From: Bacteroides sp.
GTDB lineage: Bacteria > Bacteroidota > Bacteroidia > Bacteroidales > Bacteroidaceae
Length of the DNA stretch: 50,432 nt
Direction: 5' to 3'
NCBI GenBank assembly: GCA_017992695.1
Contig: JAGOOC010000013.1
Location: 8,830 to 59,261 of the forward strand
The notes under the pieces are model-generated. The model was not told where the DNA came from. It ran no database searches and saw nothing but the letters and a program-made list of their open reading frames with translations. Both the position numbers and the translations under genes were made by a program. Positions 34,563 through 43,915 of the stretch are shown here, piece after piece; within the stretch, counting starts at the first letter, position 1, and every line of letters begins with the position of its first letter.

Positions 34563-36416
34563 TTATTCCTCCAATAATTTAGTGAATGCATCTACAAGTT
34601 CTCTGGTTACGAAAGGCTGACCCTTTACTTGGTTGAATTGACTTACAGTTAAACCGGGTATCTGCATGCGCAAGTATCCGGCAAACTGTCCCAGATTTTG
34701 CTCGGCCACCACCACTTTCTTGTATTTTCTCAAGACCTCTGCCGTGTTTAGGGGTAGTGGGTTGATGTACTGGAAGTGAGCCAATGCTACCTTTTTACCG
34801 TGTCGGCGCATATAGTCCATCGCCAAGTATAGGTGTCCGTATGTGCCACCCCATCCTACAATCAGCAGATCGGCATCGTCTGCGTCTCCTTGTACTTCGA
34901 CAAGAGGGATGCTGTTGGCTATTTTAGCTACTTTAGCCTGGCGCAACAGTGTCATTTTATGGTGATTCTCGGGGTCTGTAGAGATGACTCCCGTTTCGTT
35001 GCTCTTTTCTAAACCACCGATGCGGTGCATAAAGCCTTCTGTTCCGGGTATAGCCCAGTAGCGCACGCCCGTCTCTTCGTTCCGTTGAAACGGAGTCCAT
35101 GTTTCGGCCATGTCGGGAGTTACGTAAGGTGGGTTAATGGCGGGATAGGTTGCCAAGTCGGGTAACTTCCAAGCTGCCGATCCGTTGGCAATAAAGGCAT
35201 CGGTTAGCAACACCACCGGCGTCATGTGCTCCACTGCGATCTTGGCAGCCATGTAGGCGGCGTCGAAGCAGTTGGTGGGAGAGGTTGCAGCGATAACGGG
35301 CATCGGGCTTTCACCGTTGCGCCCGTAGAGCGCTTGAAACAAGTCGGTTTGTTCTGACTTCGTAGGCAAACCGGTCGAAGGTCCGCCACGTTGTACATTG
35401 ATAACAACCAAGGGAAGTTCGGCAATAACAGCCAAGTTCATCGCTTCGCTCTTGAGGCAAACACCGGGGCCCGAGGTAGTGGTCACAGCCAGTGCACCGG
35501 CAAAAGCGGCACCTACGGCCGAGGCACATCCGGCTATCTCATCTTCGCACTGCACGGTTTTAATGCCTAGCGATTTGTGCTTGGCCAGTTCGTGCAAGAT
35601 ATCGGTAGCAGGCGTAATGGGGTATGATCCTAAATAAAGCTCTAACCCCGATTTCTCGGCTGCGGCAATCAGTCCGTAAGCGGTGGCCTTGTTGCCGTTG
35701 ATGTCGGTATAGAGTCCTTTCGCTTTTGGTGTTTTGCTTTCTATCTTATAGGTAGAGGTTGAGGCGTGTGTATTGGCGCCGTAGTTATATCCGTCGTTCA
35801 ATACTTTGATGTTGGCCTCGGCTATGTCGGGGATCTTGGCAAATTTGGTGCGAATCATGGTTTCGGCTATGCTGAGGTTGCGGTTGAATAACCAGCAAAC
35901 CAGTCCTAACGCAAACATATTCTTGCAACGCAAGATGGCTTTGTTGTCCAGTCCCGAATCTTTCAGACTCTCTTTGCACATGGACGAGATGGGCACTTCA
36001 AGCACATCGTTCTTGATGTTGAGCTCTTCGAACGGATTGTCTGTGATGAATTTCGCTTTCTCCAAGTCCTTTGCCTCGAAAGCGTCTCTATCGGTGATGA
36101 TAAGCGCATGAGGCTTACAAAACTTCACCTGCGTTTTGAGTGCAGAGGGGTTCATTGCCACCAATACGTCGCAATGGTCGCCCGGAGTGAAGATACGGTT
36201 TGCACCAATATGTACTTGAAAGCCGGAAACGCCCGTCAGTGATCCTTGCGGAGCGCGGATATCTGCCGGATAGTCAGGGAATGTACAGATATCATTGCCT
36301 ACCGTTGCCGACACGTTAGAGAAGATGTTGCCCGCCAGCTGCATGCCGTCGCCAGAGTCTCCGGAGAAGCGCACGACCACTTGCTCCAATTCTTTAACCA
36401 TCATTTCGTCTGCCAT
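34563..36416 (-). CDS. korA: 2-oxoacid:ferredoxin oxidoreductase alpha subunit (gamma-alpha fusion)
   Basis: 617 residues. The first 190 are the gamma domain (VVVRFSGDSGDGMQLAGN, GDHCDVLVAMNPSAL), followed by the alpha domain with the TPP-pyrimidine region YPITPATDILHELAKH and TTSGPGVCLKSEAMNLA, typical of KorA/VorA. Partner of korB, with which it forms an operon. Substrate is likely 2-oxoglutarate by Bacteroidetes precedent, but 2-oxoisovalerate or indolepyruvate cannot be excluded from sequence. No convincing promoter is seen; a weak -7-like GACCTTTG lies near 36514-36521. Confidence 0.93.
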   Translation of the reverse strand: MADEMMVKELEQVVVRFSGDSGDGMQLAGNIFSNVSATVGNDICTFPDYPADIRAPQGSLTGVSGFQVHIGANRIFTPGDHCDVLVAMNPSALKTQVKFCKPHALIITDRDAFEAKDLEKAKFITDNPFEELNIKNDVLEVPISSMCKESLKDSGLDNKAILRCKNMFALGLVCWLFNRNLSIAETMIRTKFAKIPDIAEANIKVLNDGYNYGANTHASTSTYKIESKTPKAKGLYTDINGNKATAYGLIAAAEKSGLELYLGSYPITPATDILHELAKHKSLGIKTVQCEDEIAGCASAVGAAFAGALAVTTTSGPGVCLKSEAMNLAVIAELPLVVINVQRGGPSTGLPTKSEQTDLFQALYGRNGESPMPVIAATSPTNCFDAAYMAAKIAVEHMTPVVLLTDAFIANGSAAWKLPDLATYPAINPPYVTPDMAETWTPFQRNEETGVRYWAIPGTEGFMHRIGGLEKSNETGVISTDPENHHKMTLLRQAKVAKIANSIPLVEVQGDADDADLLIVGWGGTYGHLYLAMDYMRRHGKKVALAHFQYINPLPLNTAEVLRKYKKVVVAEQNLGQFAGYLRMQIPGLTVSQFNQVKGQPFVTRELVDAFTKLLEE

Positions 36417-36419
36417 AAT

Positions 36420-36887
36420 TATATAACGCTATTAAAATTAAGTATCAACCTTCATCCCTCTACGTTTGTTCAATCCTGTTGAAAGGCACCTTTCTAAGGC
36501 GTAGGAGTAATGCAGGAGATAGGCAAAGGTCGTAAAGTTATGCGACTTAGCAAAATCTTTTTCAATGAATCTATTGTGCACTAACAAAAGAATTGTATTC
36601 ATGCGCCATTCGGGCTGTTTGTGTAAGCAAAGTCCTCCATATCACCCGCTTTTGAGCATTATCGTTAACATATTGCTATCTGCTTTAGAATGGTCGTTTG
36701 ACTAATTGTTTGCTTGTGTTCGTTATTTGCAGATATCTGTATTCGTTTTGGGGCGAATGTCTTTCATAACTCTGCTCTATGGTTCTGTTTGTTGACTTCA
36801 ATAACAGGTTCTTTGGTTTCCTCCTCTTCACTTGCTTCTCTTGGCATAAAACTACGGGTTCCGTCTTGTCAAATCGGCAGAATAGAT
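36420..36887. other. Gap between korA and tRNA-Arg
   Basis: About 470 bases with no credible gene or strong repeat. It should hold the korA promoter and the tRNA promoter region. Short frames here lack Shine-Dalgarno-like context and homology. Confidence 0.6.
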
Positions 36888-36895
36888 TATCTTTG
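36888..36895 (+). promoter_or_regulatory. -7 box for tRNA-Arg
   Basis: TATCTTTG, exact consensus, 13 bases before the tRNA. Confidence 0.6.
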
Positions 36896-36908
36896 CAACC
36901 GAAAACAG

Positions 36909-36981
36909 GGTCCCGTAGTTCAACGGATAGAATAGAAGTTTCCTAAACTTTAGATAGGGGTTCGATTCCCCTCGGGACTAC
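36909..36981 (+). tRNA. tRNA-Arg (anticodon CCU)
   Basis: Cloverleaf is readable: acceptor GGTCCCG with CGGGACT, D arm GTTC/GAAT, anticodon stem GAAGT/ACTTT with loop TTCCTAA (anticodon CCT), and T arm AGGGG-TTCGATT-CCCCT. No CCA is encoded, so it is added post-transcriptionally. The first pair is G-T, so the end could shift by one base. Followed by a terminator. Confidence 0.93.
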
Positions 36982-36982
36982 T

Positions 36983-37026
36983 AAAAAAGCCTCCTTCGCA
37001 CCGTAGTGCAAAGGAGGCTTTTTTTT
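36983..37026. terminator. Bidirectional terminator between tRNA-Arg and secDF
   Basis: AAAAAAGCCTCCTT pairs with AAGGAGGCTTTTTT over a 14-base loop region, T-run on both strands. Confidence 0.85.
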
Positions 37027-37043
37027 ATATTGTATAGTAAGGC

Positions 37044-40000
37044 TTACCCTTCAGTTACAGCGGCAACTCCTTTTTTTCTGTTCATCATCAGATAAGCAAT
37101 AGGAGAAGCGATAAACAAAGAAGAGAGTGTACCAATAACCACACCCAGAATCATGGCGAAGGCGAAGCTGCGGATAGAGTCACCACCAAGGATGAAGATA
37201 CACAGCAGCACGATCAATGTACTTAGCGAAGTATTGATGGTACGAGCCAGCGTAGTATTCAGCGAGTCGTTAAACAACTGATACTTGTTGCGCTTAGGAT
37301 ACAGACCGAAGAATTCGCGTACACGGTCAAAGATTACCACCTTGTCATTGATCGAGTAACCGATAGCCGTTAGGATGGCACCGATAAACGTCTGGTCAAT
37401 TTCCAACGAGAAAGGAACGATACCCCACAACAAGGAGTATGCGCCGATAATCATCATGGTGTCACAACCCAAGGCTACTACCGAACCCACACTGTAAGCA
37501 ATGTTGCGGAAACGGATAAGGATGTATAAGCCGATAGCAAACAGAGCCAATACAACCGACCAGATGGCCGATGTCTTGATGTCGTCGGCAATACTTGGAC
37601 CCACCTTCTGCGAACTCACAATGCTACCACCCGTGTGGTTGTCGCGGTCGATAAACGTAGCTAGTGAAATATTCTGCGTCAGCAAGGGTTTCAAGGTTTC
37701 ATATAAGAAAGCCTCAATCTCAGAGTCAACGTTGCTGCCATCTTCTGCAATGCGGTAGTTGGTGCTGATACGAACCGTTTTTTTGTCGGTACCAATAGCA
37801 ATAACGCTTACATTAGATTCGCCAAACTTCTCGGCAATGAGTTCGCGTACTTGTTCGGGCTCTACGGGTTGTTCAAATTGAACCTTGAAGTTGCGTCCAC
37901 CGGTGAAGTCGATGCTCTGGCTCAAACCGCGAATAGCGAACGAGCCGATGCAAATAACCAAGATGGCACCTGTAACGGTGAACCATTTCTTGTTGCCACC
38001 CACGAAGTCGAAGTTAGTGTTAACAAATAGCTTGCGCGATATCTTCGAAGTGAACGTAAGGTTCAGCAGCTTGTCTTTGTTCATAAAGTGCTCGTAAACC
38101 AAGCGAGTCATGAATACAGCGGTAAAGAACGAACAAAGGATACCGATGATTAGGGTCGTAGCAAAACCACGGATAGGACCTGTACCGAAGTAAAACAGGA
38201 TTACACCGGTGATGATCGACGTTAAGTTAGAGTCAAAGATAGCCGAGAAAGCGTTAGAGTAACCGTCGGCCAATGCCTTCTTTACTCCCTTGCCGCTACG
38301 AAGCTCTTCTTTTGTACGCTCGTAAATCAGTACGTTCGCATCGACCGCCATACCCAGTGAGAGCACCATACCGGCAATACCCGACATGGTCAGTGCTGCC
38401 TGGAAGGAGGAGAGAATACCCAGCGTAAAGAAGAAGTTCAAGAACAGCGCACTGTTGGCAATCATACCCGGTATGAAGCCATACATGCTGCACATGAACA
38501 CCATCAGTACGATCAGTGCTACCACAAACGAGAAGATACCCGCGTTGATAGACTCTTGTCCCAAGGATGGGCCGATGATGTCTTCTTGAACAATGTGTGC
38601 AGGAGCGGGCATTTTACCCGACTTCAACACGTTGGCCAAGTCCTTTGATTGTTCGGGGGTGAAGTTACCAGTGATTTGTGAGTTACCCCCTGTAATCTCT
38701 GTATTTACGTTCGGAGCTGAGTATACATAGTTATCTAGTACGATAGCGATCGCTTTGCCAATGTTTTGCTTCGTCAACTGTGCCCAGCGGCGTGCGCCGT
38801 CCGAGTTCATCGACATGCTCACCGAAGGCTTGCCATATTGGTCGAATTCGTCCTTTGCATCCGTTACCACATCGCCTTCGAGCGGTGCTTTACCGTTGCG
38901 TTCAGTTGCTTTGATGGCATATAGTTCGAACGTTTGTCCTTTAGGGTCAAGGTCTGAACCATAAACACCCCATTTCAAACGAAGGTCTTTGGGCAATTCA
39001 GCCAATACCTCAGCCGAGGCCAGGTACCTGTTGATTTCGGCTGTATCTTTATAGTTCGCATAACCTACTGTGGGGCCTTGTGCGTTGGGGCTCAACTGAA
39101 GGATAGCCAACAAAGGGTGTTCCTTTTTGATTTGTTCCATGTTTACCGCTGTGCTCTCAGCTTTCTTCTCGCCACTTAGTGCGGCAGCCAGGCTGTCGGC
39201 AGCGCTGATGCTCTTGGCCGGTGTGGCTTGGGCAGTCAATGCGGTAGCAGCAGTGTCAGTAGCTACAGAGTCGTTGGCAGGTGTTGTGTTTGACAACACA
39301 GCACGCAGACGTGCGTCGGCCGTTTGCAAGAAAGGAGTGATCTCTTTGGCGCTGTATGTTTCCCAGAATTCGAGATTGGCCGAACCTTGCAGCAGTTTTC
39401 TCACACGTTCGGGTTCTTTGATACCCGGAAGTTCCACCATGATACGTCCCATCTTGTCTTCCAAGCTCTGGATGTTGGGTTGAACCACACCGAAGCGGTC
39501 GATACGCGTACGCAACACGTTATACGAGTTGGCAACGGCTACTTTAATTTCTTCTCTCAATACTTTCTCAACGTCAGCATCGGTCGATTTCTGTGTCACT
39601 TTGTCTTTCAGCTGTTGTGTAGCGAAGAGTTCAGAGAGTTTGGCTCCGGGCGCAATTTTGTGATATTCTTTCACAAAAAGCGTAACGAAATCGTCTTGAC
39701 TGTTGTTCGATTGTTTGGCCGCGTTGGCAATAGCTGTGTTGAAAGCCTCGTCTTGCTTGTTGTCTGCCAGTGCTTTTACCACTTCGGGGATAGACACTTC
39801 AAGGATAACGTTCATACCACCCTTAAGGTCGAGCCCTAAGCTAATTTCCATTTCACGAGCCTGTTTCAGCGTGTAGTTACCCAACCAGACTTTCGTGTTA
39901 GCGAGTGAGTCGAGGTAGTCTTGTTCTACTTTCAAATCGCCTTTCGCATACTCTTTTGCCTTACTGTTGTAATGGCGAGTAACGAAGGAGAAGGAGAGGT

Positions 40001-40061
40001 AGAACACGCAAACCAGCGTGAGTAATACCGCAAAAACCTTAACAAATCCTTTGTTTTGCAT
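37044..40061 (-). CDS. secDF: Fused protein translocase subunit SecDF
   Basis: 1005 residues. SecD and SecF are joined in one chain, as usual in Bacteroidetes. They use the proton gradient to pull exported proteins through SecYEG. Seen: N-terminal membrane segment (7-27), SecD signature LGLDLKGGM (75-83), a low-complexity Ala/Thr/Ser insert in the periplasmic P1 domain (about 245-300), the SecD membrane block including GMAVDANVLIYERTKEELRSG, then SecF with SIDFTGGRNFKVQF and the membrane block AIGYSINDKVVIFDRVRE. Monocistronic. Full length with no frameshift at the fusion point. Confidence 0.96.
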   Translation of the reverse strand: MQNKGFVKVFAVLLTLVCVFYLSFSFVTRHYNSKAKEYAKGDLKVEQDYLDSLANTKVWLGNYTLKQAREMEISLGLDLKGGMNVILEVSIPEVVKALADNKQDEAFNTAIANAAKQSNNSQDDFVTLFVKEYHKIAPGAKLSELFATQQLKDKVTQKSTDADVEKVLREEIKVAVANSYNVLRTRIDRFGVVQPNIQSLEDKMGRIMVELPGIKEPERVRKLLQGSANLEFWETYSAKEITPFLQTADARLRAVLSNTTPANDSVATDTAATALTAQATPAKSISAADSLAAALSGEKKAESTAVNMEQIKKEHPLLAILQLSPNAQGPTVGYANYKDTAEINRYLASAEVLAELPKDLRLKWGVYGSDLDPKGQTFELYAIKATERNGKAPLEGDVVTDAKDEFDQYGKPSVSMSMNSDGARRWAQLTKQNIGKAIAIVLDNYVYSAPNVNTEITGGNSQITGNFTPEQSKDLANVLKSGKMPAPAHIVQEDIIGPSLGQESINAGIFSFVVALIVLMVFMCSMYGFIPGMIANSALFLNFFFTLGILSSFQAALTMSGIAGMVLSLGMAVDANVLIYERTKEELRSGKGVKKALADGYSNAFSAIFDSNLTSIITGVILFYFGTGPIRGFATTLIIGILCSFFTAVFMTRLVYEHFMNKDKLLNLTFTSKISRKLFVNTNFDFVGGNKKWFTVTGAILVICIGSFAIRGLSQSIDFTGGRNFKVQFEQPVEPEQVRELIAEKFGESNVSVIAIGTDKKTVRISTNYRIAEDGSNVDSEIEAFLYETLKPLLTQNISLATFIDRDNHTGGSIVSSQKVGPSIADDIKTSAIWSVVLALFAIGLYILIRFRNIAYSVGSVVALGCDTMMIIGAYSLLWGIVPFSLEIDQTFIGAILTAIGYSINDKVVIFDRVREFFGLYPKRNKYQLFNDSLNTTLARTINTSLSTLIVLLCIFILGGDSIRSFAFAMILGVVIGTLSSLFIASPIAYLMMNRKKGVAAVTEG

Positions 40062-40162
40062 TGTACTTTAAATTTATATGATTACTTTTTTAATTAATTT
40101 CTGTCGCACAATTTAATCCTGTTGCACAGCTGTTGCGCATCTGCTGCACCTATATAAGCGTG

Positions 40163-40170
40163 CAAATATA
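40163..40170 (-). promoter_or_regulatory. -7 box for secDF
   Basis: TATATTTG on the minus strand, exact consensus, 101 bases before the start codon; long leader without recognised structure. Confidence 0.4.
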
Positions 40171-40452
40171 GTTTTTTTTTCACATTCAGAAGCTATTGAG
40201 GGGCAAATATTTGAACGTTAGTGAGATTTTATCAAAAAAGGTTTCGCTTCGCCAAGCCTACTTCTGATGTTTTCTTACCCTTACGGTTCGATGAGTCTCT
40301 TTTTTGTCAAGAGCAGATTTATGAATTATTAACTCGATTACAGCCTTGCCGTGCGTTGTTGGCGAGGCACCGGGACTTCGATCGAGTGACATACTCACTT
40401 GGGTCGAAAGGAATACGCTCTTTGCCCGAAACAAACCGTTGCTTCGAGGCCG

Positions 40453-40528
40453 ATGAACGGTTCATTCGCGCCCAATGAACGGTTCATTTGGCGCGAATGC
40501 ACCGTTCATTTCGAGCGAATGCACCCTG
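40453..40528. repeat. Clustered ATGAACGGTTCAT palindromes
   Basis: ATGAACGGTTCAT (a 13-base palindrome) occurs at 40453-40465 and 40475-40487. The second is the centre of a near-perfect 29-base palindrome with 14-base arms (40467-40495). A further half-copy ACCGTTCATT plus two GCGAATGCACC blocks follow (40491-40525). Confidence 0.8.
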
Positions 40529-40561
40529 CTTGAAGCGTTTTGGCAACGAAGGGTACAAAAA

Positions 40562-40587
40562 AAGGAGAGGGCAGCAGCTCTCTCCTT
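40562..40587 (-). terminator. Terminator of the rhomboid-EEP-M3 operon
   Basis: AAGGAGAG / CTCTCCTT stem with an A-run on its left, which is a T-tract on the minus strand. It lies 134 bases past the peptidase stop. Confidence 0.6.
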
Positions 40588-40720
40588 CTAAGGTTGTTTT
40601 ATCTGAATCTATTATAGGATTACGAAGACAAATATAGTATTTTTTTCACCCAAAGTCAAGTGTTTGAGCAAAAAACTTGCCGCTCGGCAGTTAAAAATTT
40701 ACCGTTCAGTCGGCAACTCA

Positions 40721-42811
40721 TTACTTCATTCCTCGGTTCTTCAGCATTGGCTCCAGTTGAGGCTCGGCTCCACGGAAGTTTCTGTACAGTACCATCGGCT
40801 CTTCGCTGTCTCCTTTTTCGAGCACATTGCTGCGGAAGCGGCGGGCGGTCTCTTGGTCGAAGATGCCGTTTTCGCGGAAGGCTTCGAAGGCATCATTGTC
40901 GAGCACGTTGGCCCACAGGTAGCTGTAGTACCCTGCAGCATAGCCACCAATGATGTGGTTGAAGTAGGTGGTGCGGTAGCGCGGAGCGATGGCAGCGATA
41001 AGTCCCAGTTTGTCCATCGCTTCTTTTTCGTAGGTCACTACGTCAAGGTTCTTTACATCTTTGAGGTTGTGCAGGTTCATATCGAGTATGGCGGCGGCCA
41101 AGAGCTCGGTGGTCATGAATCCTTGGTTGAAGGTTTTTTGGCTCAGAATCTTTGTGATGAGGCTGTCGGGAATCACCTCGCCTGTTTGGTAATGCTTGGC
41201 ATACATCTTGAGTACTTCGGGTTCGGTAGCCCAGTGTTCGTAGATTTGCGAGGGCAGTTCCACGAAATCGCGCACTACGCTGGTTCCCGAAACGCCCTTG
41301 TAGTTGCATTTGGTAAGCAGTCCGTGCAGTCCGTGACCGAACTCGTGAAACAGCGTCTCTACCTCGTCCATGGTGAGTAGCGACGGGGTGTCGCCTACGG
41401 GTTTGGTAAAGCTACCCACGTTGCACACCAGCGGGCGGATGTCGCCTTGCTGATCGCGGTAGTTACTCATCCATGCACCACCTCCTTTGCCGGGGCGAGG
41501 AAAGTAGTCTACATAGAAGATGCCCAGTTGCGAACCATCGGCATCTTTCACCTCAAACACCTCTACATCGGGGTGATAAGTGGGGATGCCCTGCAATTTG
41601 GTCAGTGTAATGCCGAAGAGCTTGTTGGCTACCGCAAAGGCGCCTTCGCGTACATTCTCCAGTTTAAAGTAAGGCTTGGTCTCCTCTTCATCGAGGTTGT
41701 ACTTCTCTTTGCGCAGTTTCTCGGTGTAGTACCACCAGTCCCACGCTTCGAGCTTCTCGCCTTTGCCCTCTTTATCCATCAGCTGTTGCAGCTCGGCTGC
41801 TTCGGCTTTGGCTTTGGGTAGCGCGTAGCTCCACAGGTTGTTGAGGAAGCTCATCACTGTGTCGGCGTTCTTGGCCATGGTTTCGTCGAGCACGAAGTTC
41901 GAATAGCAGTCAAAGCCCAGCAGGTTCGCCTTCTCCAAGCGGAGGCTGACTACCTGCGTGATGATCTGCTTGTTGTTGTTCTTGTTGTCGTTATTGCCCC
42001 GATTGATGTAAGCTGTATAAAGTTTCTCGCGTAAGGGGCGGTTGGCAGCGTATTGCAGAAAGGGCAGACGGCTGGCGTTGTGCAGGGTAAACATCCACTT
42101 GCCGGGCTGTCCGGCCGCTTTCGCCTCCTCGGCTGCACTTTGGCGCACGCCTTCGGGCAGTCCGGCCAAATCGGCCTCTTGGTCGATGAACAGCTTAAAG
42201 TCGTTGTTCTCGTTCAAGATGTTGTTGCTGAAGGTGAGCCCCAGCGTAGAGAGCTCTTTGTTGATTTGGCGCAGGCGAGTTTGCTCCTCGGCGTTGAGGT
42301 TGGCGCCCGAGCGCACAAAGCTCTTATAGGTTTTGTCGAGCAGGCGTTTCTGCTCGGTGCTCAGGTGTAGCGAATCTTTCTGCTCGTAAACGGCCTTTAC
42401 CTTTTTAAACAGCTCCGCGTTAAGCGAAAGGTTATCGCTGTGCTCTGAGAGCACCGGGGCGAGCTTCATCGAAAGTGCGGTGAGCGAATCGGTGGTTTCG
42501 GCCTCGGTCATGTTAAAGAAGATGGCCGAGACACGGCTGAGGATAGGCGAACTGTTGTCCAGCGCTGCGATGGTGTTATCGAAAGTGGGCTTGTCGCTGT
42601 TCTCGACGATCGCTTTGATGCATTGGTTCTGTTCCTCGATGCCTTTGATAAAAGCAGGTTCGTAATGTTCCAGCTTTATTTTATCGAAAGGCGGAACACC
42701 ATACTGGGTTTCAAACTCGGTGAAGAAAGGGTTGCTTTCGCTTTTGGTGGCACAGGAGTACATCATACAGCTTGCTGCTAAAATAATTACGGTTCTTTTC
42801 AGTGTAATCAT
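40721..42811 (-). CDS. M3-family zinc metallopeptidase (Dcp/oligopeptidase A type) lipoprotein
   Basis: 696 residues. N-terminal signal peptide with a possible lipobox at YSC20. The rest is a thimet-oligopeptidase fold: long helical N-terminal half, then HEFGH at 489-493 and the third zinc ligand Glu518 in FVELPSQ. Similar Bacteroidetes proteins are annotated as peptidyl-dipeptidase Dcp, which removes C-terminal dipeptides. Secreted or periplasmic by its signal. Last gene of a four-gene unit with an EEP protein and two rhomboids; 12 bases separate it from the EEP gene. Confidence 0.9.
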   Translation of the reverse strand: MITLKRTVIILAASCMMYSCATKSESNPFFTEFETQYGVPPFDKIKLEHYEPAFIKGIEEQNQCIKAIVENSDKPTFDNTIAALDNSSPILSRVSAIFFNMTEAETTDSLTALSMKLAPVLSEHSDNLSLNAELFKKVKAVYEQKDSLHLSTEQKRLLDKTYKSFVRSGANLNAEEQTRLRQINKELSTLGLTFSNNILNENNDFKLFIDQEADLAGLPEGVRQSAAEEAKAAGQPGKWMFTLHNASRLPFLQYAANRPLREKLYTAYINRGNNDNKNNNKQIITQVVSLRLEKANLLGFDCYSNFVLDETMAKNADTVMSFLNNLWSYALPKAKAEAAELQQLMDKEGKGEKLEAWDWWYYTEKLRKEKYNLDEEETKPYFKLENVREGAFAVANKLFGITLTKLQGIPTYHPDVEVFEVKDADGSQLGIFYVDYFPRPGKGGGAWMSNYRDQQGDIRPLVCNVGSFTKPVGDTPSLLTMDEVETLFHEFGHGLHGLLTKCNYKGVSGTSVVRDFVELPSQIYEHWATEPEVLKMYAKHYQTGEVIPDSLITKILSQKTFNQGFMTTELLAAAILDMNLHNLKDVKNLDVVTYEKEAMDKLGLIAAIAPRYRTTYFNHIIGGYAAGYYSYLWANVLDNDAFEAFRENGIFDQETARRFRSNVLEKGDSEEPMVLYRNFRGAEPQLEPMLKNRGMK

Positions 42812-42823
42812 GGGGTCGGTTAT

Positions 42824-43912
42824 TTAGTTTATCTGAATATTGCACCAGATGGGGTAGTGGTCTGAACTGTCAATCGAACGGTCGACCGTACAGTTATAAG
42901 CTTTCATGTTCTTACTTATCAGTATGTTGTCTATCCGAAAGTAAAATTTGTTTTGGTTATACGAGATGCCTAATCCGCGCCCCGACTCGGTGAAGGCGTC
43001 CTTCAATTCTTGGGCGATAACGCGGTGCGCGTACGAGATGGGGCTGTCGTTAAAATCGCCACAAACAATGATGTAAGCATGAGGCGATTCAGCCACTTCA
43101 CGGGCAATGGCATCGGCCTGTTTGGAACGGATGGCAGAGGCCTCGGCCAACTTCTTGATAAACAATCGGGCGCCCGACTTTACTTTGCTTGCATCGGGAG
43201 CTTTGATCATCGACTCGTAGATCACTTTGTCCTCTTTGGTTAGCTTGTTCGACTCTAGGTGGTTGTTAATCACCATCAGCGTGTCGTTGTTCACCTTGAT
43301 TTCATACTTCACCGATCCGTTGTAATCGCTTTCGTAAGCAATCTCACGCGAGGAAAGGATGGGGTATTTCGAGTAGCAGGCTATCTGATTGCCCCCCTTT
43401 TCTCCGATCTGCCGAACGTTTCGGTAGGGGTAGGCCTTCATCGCCTTGCGGATCTCTTTGTCGCTTAGATGCGCTTTGTTGTTCTCCGAAACGGCGTACT
43501 CTTGCAGGCAAACAATGTCGGCATCGAGCTGCTGAATGTACGTCAGGATATCGTTTTCACCGTCTCTCTTTTCGAGGTGGTTAAAGGCCATAATGTTGTA
43601 CGAAAGTACCTTCAAACTACTTTCGGGGGGGGAAGCGTGAAAATTCATCGGCAGGTAGGTCTGTATCTGAGGATAGCAGAGTATAAAACCCAGCAGGGGC
43701 AACAGTGTGTACTTGTAGCGCACAATGAGCCAAAAGACCAGAAAGCATAAGTTGATGAGTAGAAAGACAGGAAAGGTGAGGCCCATACACGACTCGATGG
43801 GGTGCACCGCCGGATGGATGTATGGGCTATAGGCGGTCAGTAGAAGCATCCCTACAAAGAGTGCATTGGTAGCCAAAAGCAAATAAGAGAAAACCTTACT
43901 GATGTGTTTCAT
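42824..43912 (-). CDS. Membrane-anchored endonuclease/exonuclease/phosphatase-family protein
   Basis: 362 residues. Three N-terminal membrane segments (about 8-27, 44-65, 68-85), then an EEP catalytic domain (about 98-362) with the active-site asparagine in LSYNIMAFN (Asn106), Glu138 in VCLQEY, CGDFNDSP, and the terminal SSDHYPIWCNI with its catalytic Asp-His. All key residues are present. The domain family covers nucleases, inositol-phosphate phosphatases and sphingomyelinases; the membrane tether points to an extracytoplasmic phosphodiesterase, but the substrate is unknown. Three bases after the rhomboid gene and 12 before the M3 peptidase. Confidence 0.88.
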   Translation of the reverse strand: MKHISKVFSYLLLATNALFVGMLLLTAYSPYIHPAVHPIESCMGLTFPVFLLINLCFLVFWLIVRYKYTLLPLLGFILCYPQIQTYLPMNFHASPPESSLKVLSYNIMAFNHLEKRDGENDILTYIQQLDADIVCLQEYAVSENNKAHLSDKEIRKAMKAYPYRNVRQIGEKGGNQIACYSKYPILSSREIAYESDYNGSVKYEIKVNNDTLMVINNHLESNKLTKEDKVIYESMIKAPDASKVKSGARLFIKKLAEASAIRSKQADAIAREVAESPHAYIIVCGDFNDSPISYAHRVIAQELKDAFTESGRGLGISYNQNKFYFRIDNILISKNMKAYNCTVDRSIDSSDHYPIWCNIQIN

Positions 43913-43915
43913 TCG

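Larger units (their letters stand above)
40062..40720. other. Spacer between secDF and the M3 peptidase gene
   Basis: About 660 bases. It holds the secDF -7 box, a cluster of GAACGGTTCATT palindromes (40453-40528) and a terminator at 40562-40587. An 85-codon frame at 40221-40478 runs into the repeats and is not credible. Confidence 0.6.

Noticed and set aside
36714-36935. 73-codon frame on the plus strand
   Set aside because: It ends inside tRNA-Arg and has no domain or promoter of its own.
36909-36981. tRNA-Arg as an integration site
   Set aside because: No duplicated 3' tRNA end or integrase was found downstream; secDF follows directly after the terminator.
40221-40478. 85-codon frame on the plus strand in the secDF spacer
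   Set aside because: Arg/Leu/Phe-rich, no recognisable fold, ends in the palindrome cluster and has no promoter or ribosome site.
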